From assembly GCF_018143015.1 (NCBI RefSeq), contig NC_054750.1:8584501-8648500 (forward strand): a DNA stretch of 64,000 nt, given 5' to 3'. Position numbers and translations under genes: made by a program. Source of the stretch: Lytechinus variegatus. Its lineage: Eukaryota; Echinodermata; Echinoidea; Temnopleuroida; Toxopneustidae. Positions 21,538 through 35,059 of the stretch are shown piece after piece; position 1 is the stretch's first letter; each line of letters opens with the position of its first letter. The notes under the pieces were generated by a model. The model saw only the letters and a list, made by a program, of their open reading frames with translations. It ran no database searches and was not told the DNA's origin.

Positions 21538-24500
21538 GTATTTACTCAACTATATCCCTGGCTTCTCTTACCAAACTTACTAGGGGGGTTTCCTTCGTCC
21601 TAATTGGCGGATAATTTTTGCACGAAGTGGAATGATGGAGCGAGGACAAACAAAATCTCAACAAATTGATTGGGGTGGGCTTGAAAATATCCCTCTTCTT
21701 GAAAAACAGTGTAATCAATTACATCAACGTTCAATAAAAACTTATTTTGCTCTATTCTAATTCGAATATGTTCAACACTGAAAATGTCAAAAATTGCTTT
21801 TCGGGATATTTCATTAATAAAAAATCAGGAAGGTTTATAAAATTCCCTCTTTGTGGATAAATCGTGAGACGATTAATTAATTTCCCCAACTTGATATCAC
21901 CTGATGTAAAATGATTGACTCTTGTATAATAGTGGTTAATGTCACGGCCATGAGAAGCAGGGTGCTGAGGGTCTTCAAACAACCCAAAGATTCTTGGGAT
22001 TGTTGTGTGTGTTATTCCCCACAGACGGTCCCGGGTAAAAATGGCAGAGGTAAAAATGGCAGAGGTAATAATGGCAGAGGTAATAATGGCAGAGGTAAAA
22101 ATGGCAGAGGTTATAATGGCAAAGCCAATAATTTCAGAGGTAAAGATCATGACATGCTATCAGCAAGGAAAAAATAGAGCCTTTCCAGTTAATATCAGTC
22201 ATAGTTATTAACCTTGAATGGACTCCTATCGACACAATAAGTATTATTTATTTATTTATTTATTTATTGATATATTCATATTCCACAATCATCAAAGTAC
22301 ATTTCGTAATCATGTTTACAATGAAAAAAAATGCATAACATATGCAGGATTGAAACGTAGCAATGAAATTAAAAAAGTGAACGAATTAGGTCTATACTTT
22401 ATCGTTGATATGGTTAAACTCAAACATTTTCATGCCAAAATGATTTCAAATATAGTGAGTGATGAAAGGATTTATCCTGGTCAGTTCGTATAGTAGAACA
22501 GCACTTCATCACATATATACCAAACGAATTGTAATGTAAACACCAATGTGCGCTACCATTAGCACACTGAAATAGACGAGTTCGCGATTTATTTGAACCA
22601 CTTGCATAACAGAAAAATAACAAAACGTTCTGTAATAAAAGTAATTTTTCACCTTTCAACATCATAATGGATATGAATAGATATTGATATGATACAGTTT
22701 AATTATATTTTTACCTTTGCCATTTTTACCTCTGCCATTTTTACCTCTGCCATTTTTACCTTTGCCCTTTTTACCTCTGCCATTTTTACACCGAGCTCCA
22801 CACACAGACAGCACCCTGTGGAATTCTGGTAGGTGTGGCAAAATGAATAACCAAATTACCTACATTTTTAGAAGAACCTTTTTTTTTCAATTTTGTCCAA
22901 ATTTTCCCGTAACCAAAAGACATCAATTTCTTAGTGAAACCCTTTATTTTCATTTCTTCACTTGTCAAATTTTTCGTTAAAAAGACCTACTTTTTTGAAC
23001 GCCCCCTTTCCCCCTTTCTTTTCTTTTTTGATTGTCAAATTTGCATCAGTATCCCTGTAAAAAATCGTTCCCAGGGACCTGGTAAAAGCCATGCTTTGTA
23101 TACTTGCAAAATTCGTATTTAAGTTGCACAATAATTAACTTTTGTTTTCAGGTACTTGGGTTCTGCGTGCGAGGAGATGCTATAACAGGATCTGTAATTG
23201 ATCACGGAGTCATAGAAATCGTGGAATTTGGAAGGAAACTCGAAAAGAGTATGCTCATAAATTCTACCTGGTCGGAAAAATTACAGGTAATCCCGAACAG
23301 AAATTATTTATTCCGGATCTGATAATTTGTCAAATGCATGAACCAAAATGTTTATAAATTCCCCTTCCAAAATTGTCATGGAATTCTAAAATAATCATTT
23401 TTTTTAAATGCAGTATTAACGTAGATTCTTTGAAGTTGTTACATTTCGCAGGAGGAGAGGGGGAGTCATGTTGTAAAATATACCATTGCAAATGTGTACT
23501 TTAGTACTAGCTGGCGTTCTTTTGCGGTACTCCTGCACCAAAGTAGACCTCAGTCAGGTTCAGTGATTCTAGTATTACGTGCTGTAGTCAGTGACTTGAC
23601 ATACCCGGTCCTTGGTCGTAAGGCTTCGTCGTGCCTACTTTTTCTTTGCCTAATTGGCCTTCATTAGTAGTATAAGGTTGTCTCCAGCGTCATGACGTAA
23701 TGTTACGTAACCCTCATGAATATTAATGAGGGTCGTGAATACATAATGAGGGTGTCTTGGGCGTCATGACGTCACACGAGCCCTAGGCTCAACCCTAGCC
23801 GTAACCCTAACCGTAAGAGTACCAGCAACTGCAACCCTACCCGAAACCCTAACCCTTAATGTACCAGCAACCCTAACCATACCCCAAACCCTACTCTATC
23901 GATGTCACTGACGTCAGGCAATGACATGGACGACATCGATAATGACATCGTTGGATTGGAACAGGGGTAACATGATGAGGAAAAACGATAATTAAAAGGC
24001 GACAGTTTCGTCATTTGGTTATTTTCATCATTTTGATAATTCTGTCATTTCGTCATTATTTGCTATTCTGCCATGTGTCAATCGGTCAGTTATTCATTTT
24101 CTCGTGCTGCCATTTCGTCATTCTATCCTTTACAGGGAATAGGGTGGAAAAAGGGAGGATCGATCGGCAAGGGAGGAGCCCTGGGGGACAAGTATCTGTC
24201 TTTTCATTATTGTACAATTCGTCATTTTCATACCATCGTTTATTTTTTCTCTCGTTTTGTCAAGTTGATAATTCTGTCATTCGGCCATTTGGTAATTATT
24301 CTAGCATTCGTCGATCGGTCACTAATTTATTTCTCGTTCAACCATTCGGTCATTTCGCCGATTTATTATTTTCATTATGGATATCTTGCGAATGATGACT
24401 GGTGATATGAGAAAATGAAAACAAAAATGGTGAAAATGGTAAAATGATGAGAGGATTGAAGGACGGAATAAAAATTGAATTAAATAACAATGCCCAAATG

Positions 24501-27500
24501 ACTAAATGATAAAATGTAATAATGAGGAAATGGTGTCATGACCATAATTAATGAAGACTTCGCGTGTATGAAAATGCGTGAAAATACGAGGCAGCAATAT
24601 TGTTTTCCTTGAATCGTTGACATGGATGTCGATCGTGGGGTGGGAGATATATTTCTCCCAATATATTATAACATTATAATAATTGTTATGAATCATCTGA
24701 CAAGTATGAACATGATTATAAGGAGGGAGTAGAAGATGAACAATCATTGTATATACGCATGATGACCATCTAGTTTGTTTTCTTATATCTTTTTTATTTT
24801 CAAAGATACCATTTCTTTTGGAAACTGTTTTTAGTAATGAAACAAAGACGTAACGTAAGGAAGAAAATGACAAAACGACGAAATGGCCGAATGACAGAAG
24901 GAGAAAATGAACAATTGACTGATCGACAATTATCAAAATGACGTAACGAGAATAAAAATAAAAACGATGTCATGGAATTAACACAAACATATGACATTAA
25001 AGTGACAAATTGTACAATAATAATAATATAGGGTATTTATATTGCGCACATATCCACCTTGTTAGGTGCTCAAGGCGCTCCTATATTACCCGGCTAAGCT
25101 AGGCGTTCATAGCGCACACAGCTTTTTAAGGAATTACTTCCTACCGGTACCCATTTACCTCACCTGGGCTGAGTGCAGCACATTGTGGATCAGTTTCTTG
25201 CTGAAGGAAATTACGCCATGGCTCGGATTCGAACCCACGACCCTCTGTTTCAAAGTCCGAAGACTAATCCACTGGGCCACAACGCTCCACAATGATAAAT
25301 AGACAAATTAAACAAAGTAAAACAAAATGATGCATATGTTTCTTGATTTTCAAAGAAACAATTTCTTTAGGAAACTGTTAAAAACGGAACAACAGCGTAT
25401 AATGGAACGAAGAAAATGATAAATCGGCGAAATGACCGAATGGTTGAACGAGAAATAAATTAGTGACCGATCGACGAATGCTAGAATAATTACCAAATGG
25501 CCGAATGACAGAATTATCAACTTGACAAAACGAGAGAAAAAATAAACGATGGTATGAAAATGACGAATTGTACAATAATGAAAAGACAGATACTTGTCCC
25601 CCAGGGCTCCTCCCTTGCCGATCGATCCTCCCTTTTTCCACCCTATTCCCTGTAAAGGATAGAATGACGAAATGGCAGCACGAGAAAATGAATAACTGAC
25701 CGATTGACACATGGCAGAATAGCAAATAATGACGAAATGACAGAATTATCAAAATGATGAAAATAACCAAATGACGAAACTGTCGCCTTTTAATTATTTT
25801 TTTCCTCATCATGTTACCCCTGTTCCAATCCAACGATGTCATTATCGATGTCGTCCATGTCATTGCCTGACGTCAGTGACATCGATAGAGTAGGGTTTGG
25901 GGTATGGTTAGGGTTGCTGGTACATTAAGGGTTAGGGTTTCGGGTAGGGTTGCAGTTGCTGGTACTCTTACGGTTAGGGTTACGGCTAGGGTTGAGCCTA
26001 GGGCTCGTGTGACGTCATGACGCCCAAGACACCCTCATTATGTATTCACGACCCTCATTAATATTCATGACCCTCATTAATATTCATGAGGGTTACGTAA
26101 CATTACGTCATGACGCTGGAGACAACCTTATACTACTTTCATTGCCAAATTTGCCTTCTTTTTTCCTTTTTTGCTTTGACTGTGGCATTGAGTATTTGAA
26201 GCTATGAAAACCCAAATCAATTTCAAGGCATTTGTTCGTTTTATTTAGTAGCTATATAGTCCAGGATAGGCCCCATAGAAACTTGACCAAACCTTGTTTT
26301 TTTATATATACAATATTTTTTGATGGTTTCTTGTCAATTCGAGGGTGCTGATTACGAATCTGGATGATGCCACTCGTGTAACCTTGAGCATTTTCCGCAA
26401 ATTGGCAAAATCCAATATTGCCGCCAAAATATGCAACTACCCATGAAAATCCTAAAATTGTCCGCACATTGGCTATGGAATGCATGAAAGCGTGTGGCAG
26501 GAGTAAAATACACTCTGAAAAAAATAATTGTTGACAAAATATTTATTTTCCTGATATTCAAAATGGCCGCCATAGTCCATTGTATACTCTATTATGTAAA
26601 ATATATATAAATAGGGAAAACCAATTTTCACAAAAATGAGCACTAAACCGCAAAAATTGCGATGTATGAACGAAGTAATATATGCAAATCATCATTACTA
26701 ACGAGATATATCATTTATTATGTCATAAATGGGAACATTTCTGTATTTTGATATCTAAAATGGCCGCCACTGGCCCAAACAGTATTGCGTACAATGACAA
26801 TGGGGGCCGAAAAAAATTTACAAGAGTTATCACAGAAATGCATATTATTAAGATTAAACGAGTGGAATATTGACTAAAAACATAATGGTTAACGAAATAT
26901 ATTACCAATATATCATGTATGTGATGAATGTTGTATTTTGATATTCAAAATGGCTGCCAAAGGCCCTAAAAGTATTATCCTCAATGAAAAAGTGGGGCAA
27001 AGAAATCACAAGAGTAATCACTAAAATGCATATATATGTGATAAATTAATGAGATACTGTTTAAAAACATATTTTCTAACGAAATATATCATTCAGGTTT
27101 AAAGTTTGTGTTAAATACTGTATTTTTACTTTCAAAATGGCCACCAGAGACATTAACAGTATTATGCACAATGCAAAGTGGAAAACCAATATTCACAGGA
27201 GTGAGCACCATAAATGCAGGTATTAGTGATCTATGAGTAAAATATTGTCTGAAAGCATTATTTCTATTAAGCAGTTAAGAGATATCATTTATTCTGCCAG
27301 TTAGGTTATAAATACTGTTATTGGAAAGTCAAAATGGCCGCTACAGGCCCTTACGATATTATGCACAATGTGAATGGGAACAAATTATTTCAGCACAATT
27401 TGGCTTTGCTTGGCCAGATGGTGCCAGTTAAAAATGGCAGAGGTAATAATGGCAGAGGTAAAAATGGCAGAGGTAATAATGGCAGAGGTAAAAATGGCAG

Positions 27501-30500
27501 AGGTAAAAATGGCAGAGGTAATAATGGCAGAGCTAAGAACAGCAGATATAAAAAGAGCAGAGGCATAAATGACAAGAGGTAAAAATGGAAGACGTGACAA
27601 TAGCAGAGGTAAAAGTGGCCGAGGTACACTATTAGAAAAAACAGTAGATTTTACAGAAGAAAAATAAAAAAAACAGGTTTTACAGAAAAAAAAATAATTT
27701 TGATGATTATAATAACAGGATGGTTTTCAACAATTTTTCTTCAATTTTACAGAACAGATATGTTTTAAAAAAGGGGAAAACAGTTTTATTACAATAAATT
27801 TGTAAGGGTACATGCACAAAATACCAATTTTCTGTAAGTTTATACAAATGCATGCATGTAGGATTACACAGTGCAGTAAGATTACAGGTGTTCTCCAGAC
27901 TCTGTCGCAGGATTTTTTTTTATTTTTAAGTATAGAATTTCTAACAGTGTAAAAAATGGCGGAGTTGAAAATTGCAAAGATAAAGTTGGCATAAGCAAAA
28001 ATGAAAGAGATATGGGGTGCTGGTTTGTTAAAAAGCCGAGAAGAAAAAAGTTTTCACTCTAAAATCAAAGGGGATTTGGTTAAGGGGGAAAATGACTTTA
28101 AAAATTATTTCAACTAAGTGAAGTTCTTTTGACTCAGAAAAAGAATTACAACAAAAATAATAACAATCAGATAATAAACAAAGTTTTTTTAGCATACCAA
28201 GCTAATTATCAAGAGGGTGCTGCTTATGGTGTACAAAATACCCAACAGCACTTCCGCTTCCAAGGGTTATGACCATCAAGCCGTCTATATCATATTGGAT
28301 GCAATGGTAAAGAAGGTTCAGGGTCTTCTTTTATGCAAAGAATCTGAACCAAACGGTCCCCCTCGATCGACCCCAAATTGGTTTACCAGTCAAGATTATT
28401 ATTATTAATAGTGCAGTTTCATTTTGCTCCTGATGAATTGAATGAAAAAATATTTGTCGTTTGATTTCTTTTTAAAAAGCCTTCACGGTACACCTCCAAC
28501 GAATTCGTAAATAGCATTGTTATGCCGATAAAACATAATGATATGATGAAATGCCTAACCGTGACATGCACTTCTAATTTAATCTATGTACATGCGGGGG
28601 CTTTTTGACAATTCATTGCATCAGGGTTTGAGGCTGGCCATATTTTACCTAGAGCTGTCATTTTTACCTCTCCCATTATGACCTCTACCATTTTACCTCT
28701 GCCATTATTACCTCTGCCAGTTTTACCTCTGCCACTTTTACCTCTGCCATTTTTACCTCTGCCATTATTACCTCTGCCAATTTTACCTCTGCCATTATCA
28801 ATTATTACCTTTGCCATTTTTATCTCTGCCATTTTTACCTCTGCCATTTTTACCTCTGCCATTATTACCTCTGCCATTTTTACCTCTGCCATTTTTACCT
28901 CTGCCATTATTACCTCTGCCATTTTTACACCGAGCCGGCCAGACGGTGATGTATGAGTAAATATCGTCTGGAAACATGATTTATAACAAAATATATCATA
29001 TCTTATGTAATTTAGGTGATAAATACTGTATTTCAACATTCAAAATGGCGACCAGTGGCATAAAGAGTATTATGTTCGTATAATATACAATTTGAGTGTA
29101 GACAAATAATGTTAACAAAAAGGGCATATGGCAGCCATTTTGAATGTTGAAATACAGTATTTATCACCTAAATTACATATAATATGATATATTTTGTTAT
29201 AAATCGTGTTTTCAGACGATATTTCACTCATACATCACCATTTGGCCAAGCAAAGCCAAATTCTGTTGAAATAATTTGTTCCCATTCACATTGTGCATAA
29301 TATCATAAGGGCCTGTATCGGCCATTTTGACTTTCCAATAACAGTATTCATCACCTAACTGGCAGAATAAAAGATATCTCTTGATATAAATTATGCTTTC
29401 GGACAATATTCTACTCATAGATCACTAATACTTGCATTCATGGTGCTCATATTGGTTTCCCACTTTGCATTGTGCATAATACTGTTAATGTCCATGGAGG
29501 CCATTTTCAAAGTAAAACTACAGTATTTAACACAAACTTTAAACCTGAATGATGTATTTCGTTAGAAAATATGTTTTTAAACAGTATCCCATTAATTTAT
29601 CACATATCTATATGCATTTTAGTGATCACTCTTGTGATTTCTTTGCCACTCTTTCTCATTGTGTGCATAATACTTTTAGGGCCTTTGGCAGCCATTTTGA
29701 AAATCAAAATACAACATTCATCACAATACATGGCATATTAATGATATATTTCGTTAACAGTTATGTTTTTAGTCAGTATTCCACTCGTGTAATCTTAATA
29801 ATATGCATTTTAGTCATCACTCTTGTGAATTTTTTGGCCCCCATTGCCATTGTACGCAATACTGTTTGGGCCAGTGGCGGCCATTTTAGATATCAAAATA
29901 CAGAAATCTTCCCATTTATGATATAATGAATGATATATCTCGTTAGTAATAATGATTTGCATATATCACTTCGTTCATACATCGCGATTTTTTGCAGTTT
30001 AGTGCTCACTTTTGCGAAAGCTAGTTTTCCCTCTTTATATTGTACATAATAGAGTATACAATGGATTTTAGGCGGCCATTTTGAATATGAGAAAAATAAA
30101 TATTTTGTCAAAAATTAATTTTTCAGAGAGTATCTCACTCCTGCCACACAATTTCTTGCATTTCGTAGCAAATGTGCGGACAATTTTAGGATTTTTATGG
30201 GTTATTTGCATATTTTGGCGGCCATATTGGATTTTGCCAATTTGCGGAAAATGCTCAAGGTTACACGAGTGGCATCATTCAGATTCGTAATCAGCACCCT
30301 CGAATTGACAAGAAACCATTAAAAAATATTGTTTACATAATAAAACAAGGTTACGCCTCTTCTATCCTGGACTACTAAGAATGTGGATGGAATGTGATAA
30401 TTGTCATCATGATACTGCTACGATAGCAAGTCTGTTGCATTTACAAGTTGCTATACATCACTGTAAAAAAAAATAAAGTGCTCATTTAGCACTTAATTAC

Positions 30501-33500
30501 AGGCACTGTAAGTGCTAAACTAGCACTTCATTTTTTTTACAGTGCATGATTAACAGCAATAGGTACTAACCATCTGTTAGTATGGTGTTAACAGTAAAGC
30601 AGAAGTCGGCCCAGAATTGTCAAGCGTTGTCAGATCACCGCGGTCTTTGCAACTTCCTCTACAATTACTTAAACCACTCCAGCGACCCTTCCTTTTTAAC
30701 GAATAATGACAACGAATGTTGTTTGCCATTATTAGTAAAGAAACCATAATTCCTATTATCCCTATCGGTTAAGTATTGTGAAATTATTTTCACCAAGGTT
30801 TCAATTTTCAGTTTCCATTACATGCATGATTACGTTCGATACTGCGCTCACATCCAAATAGCTATATCGCTCAGATGATAAACCGATAATTACATGCAAT
30901 CAAATCGCATGATATTGGGCACTCGGGAAATTACCTTCCACAATGTTTCCATTTTCAGTTTCCATTATAATCATTTTTTTGACATCCCAACCTGCTTTCA
31001 TACTCAGATGATAATTTAAACAAAATTAATCGAAAGATACTGAGCTCTTGAGAATTATATGCTTAAGGAAAAGGAAATATATTTATTCATTGCGAAATTA
31101 TTCTGCATGGATGTAAAAGTGAAACCCATCGGTTTGTATTAATATCCCTGTTTGTACCAGTTGTGCCACGCATGAGCAAATTAAGTGATGTTGAAGACAA
31201 CAGGTGCAGATACCACTTTTTCAAAGTTTTCGAAAACTTGATGAAAGGGCAGATGACGATGTGAATTCTTTCATCGATGCCAGAGCTGGCAAAAAATCTT
31301 GATTGGAACTTTTTATTCCAGAGTGAGACTATAGGCGCCGCTTTTCCGACGGCGGCAGCGGCAACATCAAATCTTAACCTGAGGTTAAGTTTTTGAAATG
31401 ACATCATAACTTAGAAAGTATATGGACCTAGTTCATGAAACTTGGCCATAAGGTTAATCAAGTATTACTAAACATCCTATTAGAGTTTCATGTCACATGA
31501 CCAAGGTCAAAGGTCATTTAGGGTCAATGAACTTAGACCATGTAGGAGGAATCAACATCAAAATCTTAACCTGAGGTTAAGTTTTTGAAATGTCATCATA
31601 ACTTAGAAAATATATGGACCTAGGTTAATCAAGTATCACTGAACATCCTGCGTGAGTTTTATGTCACATGACCAAGGTCAAATCATTTAGGGTTAATGAA
31701 CTTTGGCCGAATTGGGGGTATCTGTTGAATTCCCATCATTGGCCGAATTGGGTGTATCTGTTGAATTACCATCATAACTTTGAAAGTTTATGGATCTGAT
31801 TCATGAAACTTGTACATAAGAGTAATCAAGTATCACTGAACATCCTGTGCGAGTTTCAGGTCACATGATCAAGGTCAAAGGTCATGTAAGGTCAATGAAC
31901 TTTGGCCATGTTGGGTTTTTTGTTGAATAACCATCATATCTCTGTAAGTTTATTGGTCTAGTTCATAAAAAGTGGACATAAGAGTAACCATGTATCACTG
32001 AACATCTTGTGCGAGTTAGAGTAGTATTCAAAGTCAGCACTGCTGCTAAATTGAACCGCGTGATGCAGGTGAGACGGCCAGAGGCATTCCACTTGTTTGT
32101 TGAATAACCATCATATCTCTGTAAGTTTATTGGTCTAGTTCATAAAAAGTGGACATAATAGTAACCATGTATCACTGAACATCTTGTGCGAGTTAGAGTA
32201 GTTTTCAAAGTCAGCACTGCTGCTATATTGAACTGCGTGATGCAGGTGAGACGGCCAGAGGCATTCCACTTGTATTAAAAAATGCCTGAAAAAATGAATA
32301 ATACAGCTATTTCATAGTTTTCTATGACAAGGAATTAATATGATATCGTATTTCACTTTAAATGATGTTAATGGTGTAATAAGCTTAATTGGCATAATGA
32401 GCTAATCAAAGTGGAACGCATCTGGCAGTCTCGACTGCATTACGCGATTTTATACAGCAGCAGGTTTGACTTTGAAAACAGCTATTGCATATAATATTAA
32501 CGTAAGAACAATTCATAAGATGTCCATTGATCCAAAATGGCCTTAGACCATGATCAAGTGACCTATATGTTCATGTTTCATGAACTAGATCCATAAACTT
32601 TCTAAGATATGATGCCAAGTTAAAACATACCCCTAACATGGCCAAAGTTCATTGACCTTATATTACCTTTGATATTGGTCATTTGACCATGTGCAATATA
32701 TACCTGATATATTGCACATAGATGTTATATGCATTGGGCCAGTAATAATAATTAAGGAATTGACATTGGTTAATATGGAAAATTACTGTCATAAAGGAAT
32801 TCATCAACATAGAAAACATTAGAAGAGCTGTATTATATATGTTTTCAGGCTGATGTAGACAGTACTTTGACACAGGAATCTATTTATTGCAAATATATAT
32901 TAATTAGCGCATTATGCTAATTAAGCTAATTATAACAATAACATTGTTTAAAGGAAAAAGATGATGTTACAAAAGAATTCCTCATCATATAACTACAGGA
33001 TAGCTGTATTATTTATGTTTTGGGGAATTCTCACTCGGTATAAAATGACAAAGAAATATATATATTGCACATATATGTTAATTAGTGCATTATGCTAATT
33101 ATACTAATTACGACAATTACATTGGCAAAAAGAGGAAAAATAACTTCAGAAATTAATTCCTCGTGATAGAAAATCATGGGATAGCTGTTTTATTTATGTG
33201 TTTTGCATTTTCGATATAAAATGACAAAGGAAAGTATATATTGCACATATATAATGGTAATTAGCGTATTATGCTGATTATGCTAATTACGACAATTACA
33301 TTGGTAAGAAGGGAAAAATAATGTCATAAATGAATTCCTCGCCATATAAAACAAGCATAGGGTAGCTGTATTAATCATGTTTTCGGACATTCTCGATATG
33401 AAATGACAAAGAAATATATAAGTTTATATGTATTACACATATACATGTACATGTGTTAATTAGTGCATTATGCTAATTATGTTAATTACAGCAATTACAT

Positions 33501-35026
33501 TAGTTAAAATTGAAAAATAATGTCATAAATGAATTCCTCGCTATAGAAAACCCTAAAAGGGATGCATTATCTACATATTGGGCATTTTTGGGATAGACAT
33601 CCACAAATACGTATATACAATGTATTACACTTAAGCTAATTAGCTCATTATGCTAATTAGGCTGATTACGATAATTGCATAATTTAAATATTTAAATTAT
33701 TGCTATAAATCGATTCCTTGTCACAGGACCTCTTAGTAAAATGACATTATTTGTGTTTTTAATCTTTCTGGTGTAAGAGAAGTAGCATATTACATAACGT
33801 AATATGCTAATTAGATGATTATGCTAATTAGGCTAATTAAAAAAATTTGCTCAAGGTTGCCAAGGTGGCAACCAAGCTGAATTTACTTCAATACCCATCT
33901 AGAACGCAAATCAACAAAAAAACCTTGTACTTAACAACTTTTCCAGGTATGAAAAATATCTACTGGACTATATGCAGGTGAGACAATAAAATGACAAAGA
34001 AATATATATATATAGTTAATTATGTTAATTAGCGCAGTATACTGATTGCACTAATTACACAATAACATTTGTTAAACGGGGAAAATAATGTCACAAAAGA
34101 ATTCTTCATCATAGAAAACCATTGGATAGCTGTAATTGTTTGTTTTCAGGCTTTCTCAATATAAAATATATATATATTGCACAAATATGTTAATTAGCGC
34201 ATTATGCTAATTACGAAAATTACATTGGTAAAAAGGTAAATATAATGTCATAAGTGAATTCCTAGTCATTGGAAATCATAGGATAGCTGTACTATTCATA
34301 TTTTCAGGCATTCTTGATATAAAATGACAAAGGAATATATATTGTAAAATATTGCTCATAAGTTAATTAGCGCATTATGCTAATTACGCTAATTAAAACA
34401 GTAACATTTGTTAAACGTTTTTAAAAATAATTTCACAAAAGAATTCCTCATAGAATAATACCATAGGATAGCTCTATTATTTATGTTTTCTGGCTGTTGT
34501 AGTACTTTGACAAATAAATCTATACATATATATGTTAATTAGTGCATTAGGTTGATTATGCTAATTATGCTAATTACAGCGACTGCATTGGTTAAAATGG
34601 AAAAATAATGTCATAAATGAATTCCTCGCCATAAAACACCATAGGATAGCTGTATTATTAATTTTTTCGGGCATTCTCGATATGAAATGACAAAGAAACA
34701 TGTATTTTATATATATTACACAAATATATGTTAATTCGTGCATTATGCTAATTATGCTAATTACGGCGATTACATTGGTTAAAATGGAAAAATAATGTCA
34801 TGAATTAATTCCTCGCTATAGAAAACCATAAAAAGGGGCTTATTTCGAAAGGGTGGGTGCTGTCGCGTTAGGGTGCGTCAACGCGAACGCGAAGATTCGT
34901 CCAAAGCCCCCCCGGCTTGGCCGAAAGGGTGCGCTTGGAGCGTTACGTCACGTCGCGTTCACTGGAACGCATCCATTCGTCCAAAGCCCCCCCGGAAGTG
35001 CCGAAAGGGTGCGTTTTATTTTGTTT

Positions 35027-35059
<33 letters not shown>

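Larger units (their letters stand above)
21538..23151 (+). other. Intron 1 of PKDCC-like gene, 1614 bp
   Basis: GT at 21538 and AG at 23150-23151, preceded by TTTTGTTTTC. It carries two oppositely oriented blocks of a 15-bp minisatellite (22030-22145 and 22712-22792). Confidence 0.8.
26247..30376. mobile_element. Two opposed ~190-bp tandem arrays forming a 4.1-kb inverted structure
   Basis: The left arm (26247 to about 27430) and right arm (about 29230 to 30376) are inverted copies. Each contains five or six units of about 190 bp marked by AAAATGGCCGCCA...GGCCC (left-arm units at about 26563, 26757, 26947, 27136, 27332). The outer ends are AGTAG...TAGTCCAGGATAG in both. Between the arms lie opposed 15-bp minisatellite blocks (27430-27560; 28660-28930) and a smaller nested inverted pair (28965-29052 against 29120-29230). 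No target duplication is visible. No ORF is meaningful. Confidence 0.75.

Noticed and set aside
22218-22493. 91-codon frame in kinase intron 1
   Set aside because: Begins in a (TTTA)n microsatellite, lies within the intron, and shows no homology.
24015-24405. Two long open frames (126 and 110 codons), repeated at 25350-25863
   Set aside because: They are duplicate translations of the long inverted arms, low-complexity (ILSFRH/CHFV), in overlapping frames, and without family resemblance.
28660-28930. CRISPR-like array
   Set aside because: Units are contiguous 15-mers without spacers, in an animal genome. It is a minisatellite.
28584-29039. 151-codon frame with MAEVKMAEV or NNGRGKNGRG repeats
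   Set aside because: Direct consequence of a 15-bp minisatellite whose unit is a multiple of three. The same occurs at 22005-22211 and 27334-27629.
26241-30382. Target-site duplication around the opposed 190-bp arrays
   Set aside because: Flanks TTATTT and AAGAAT do not match, so insertion as a single element is not proven.
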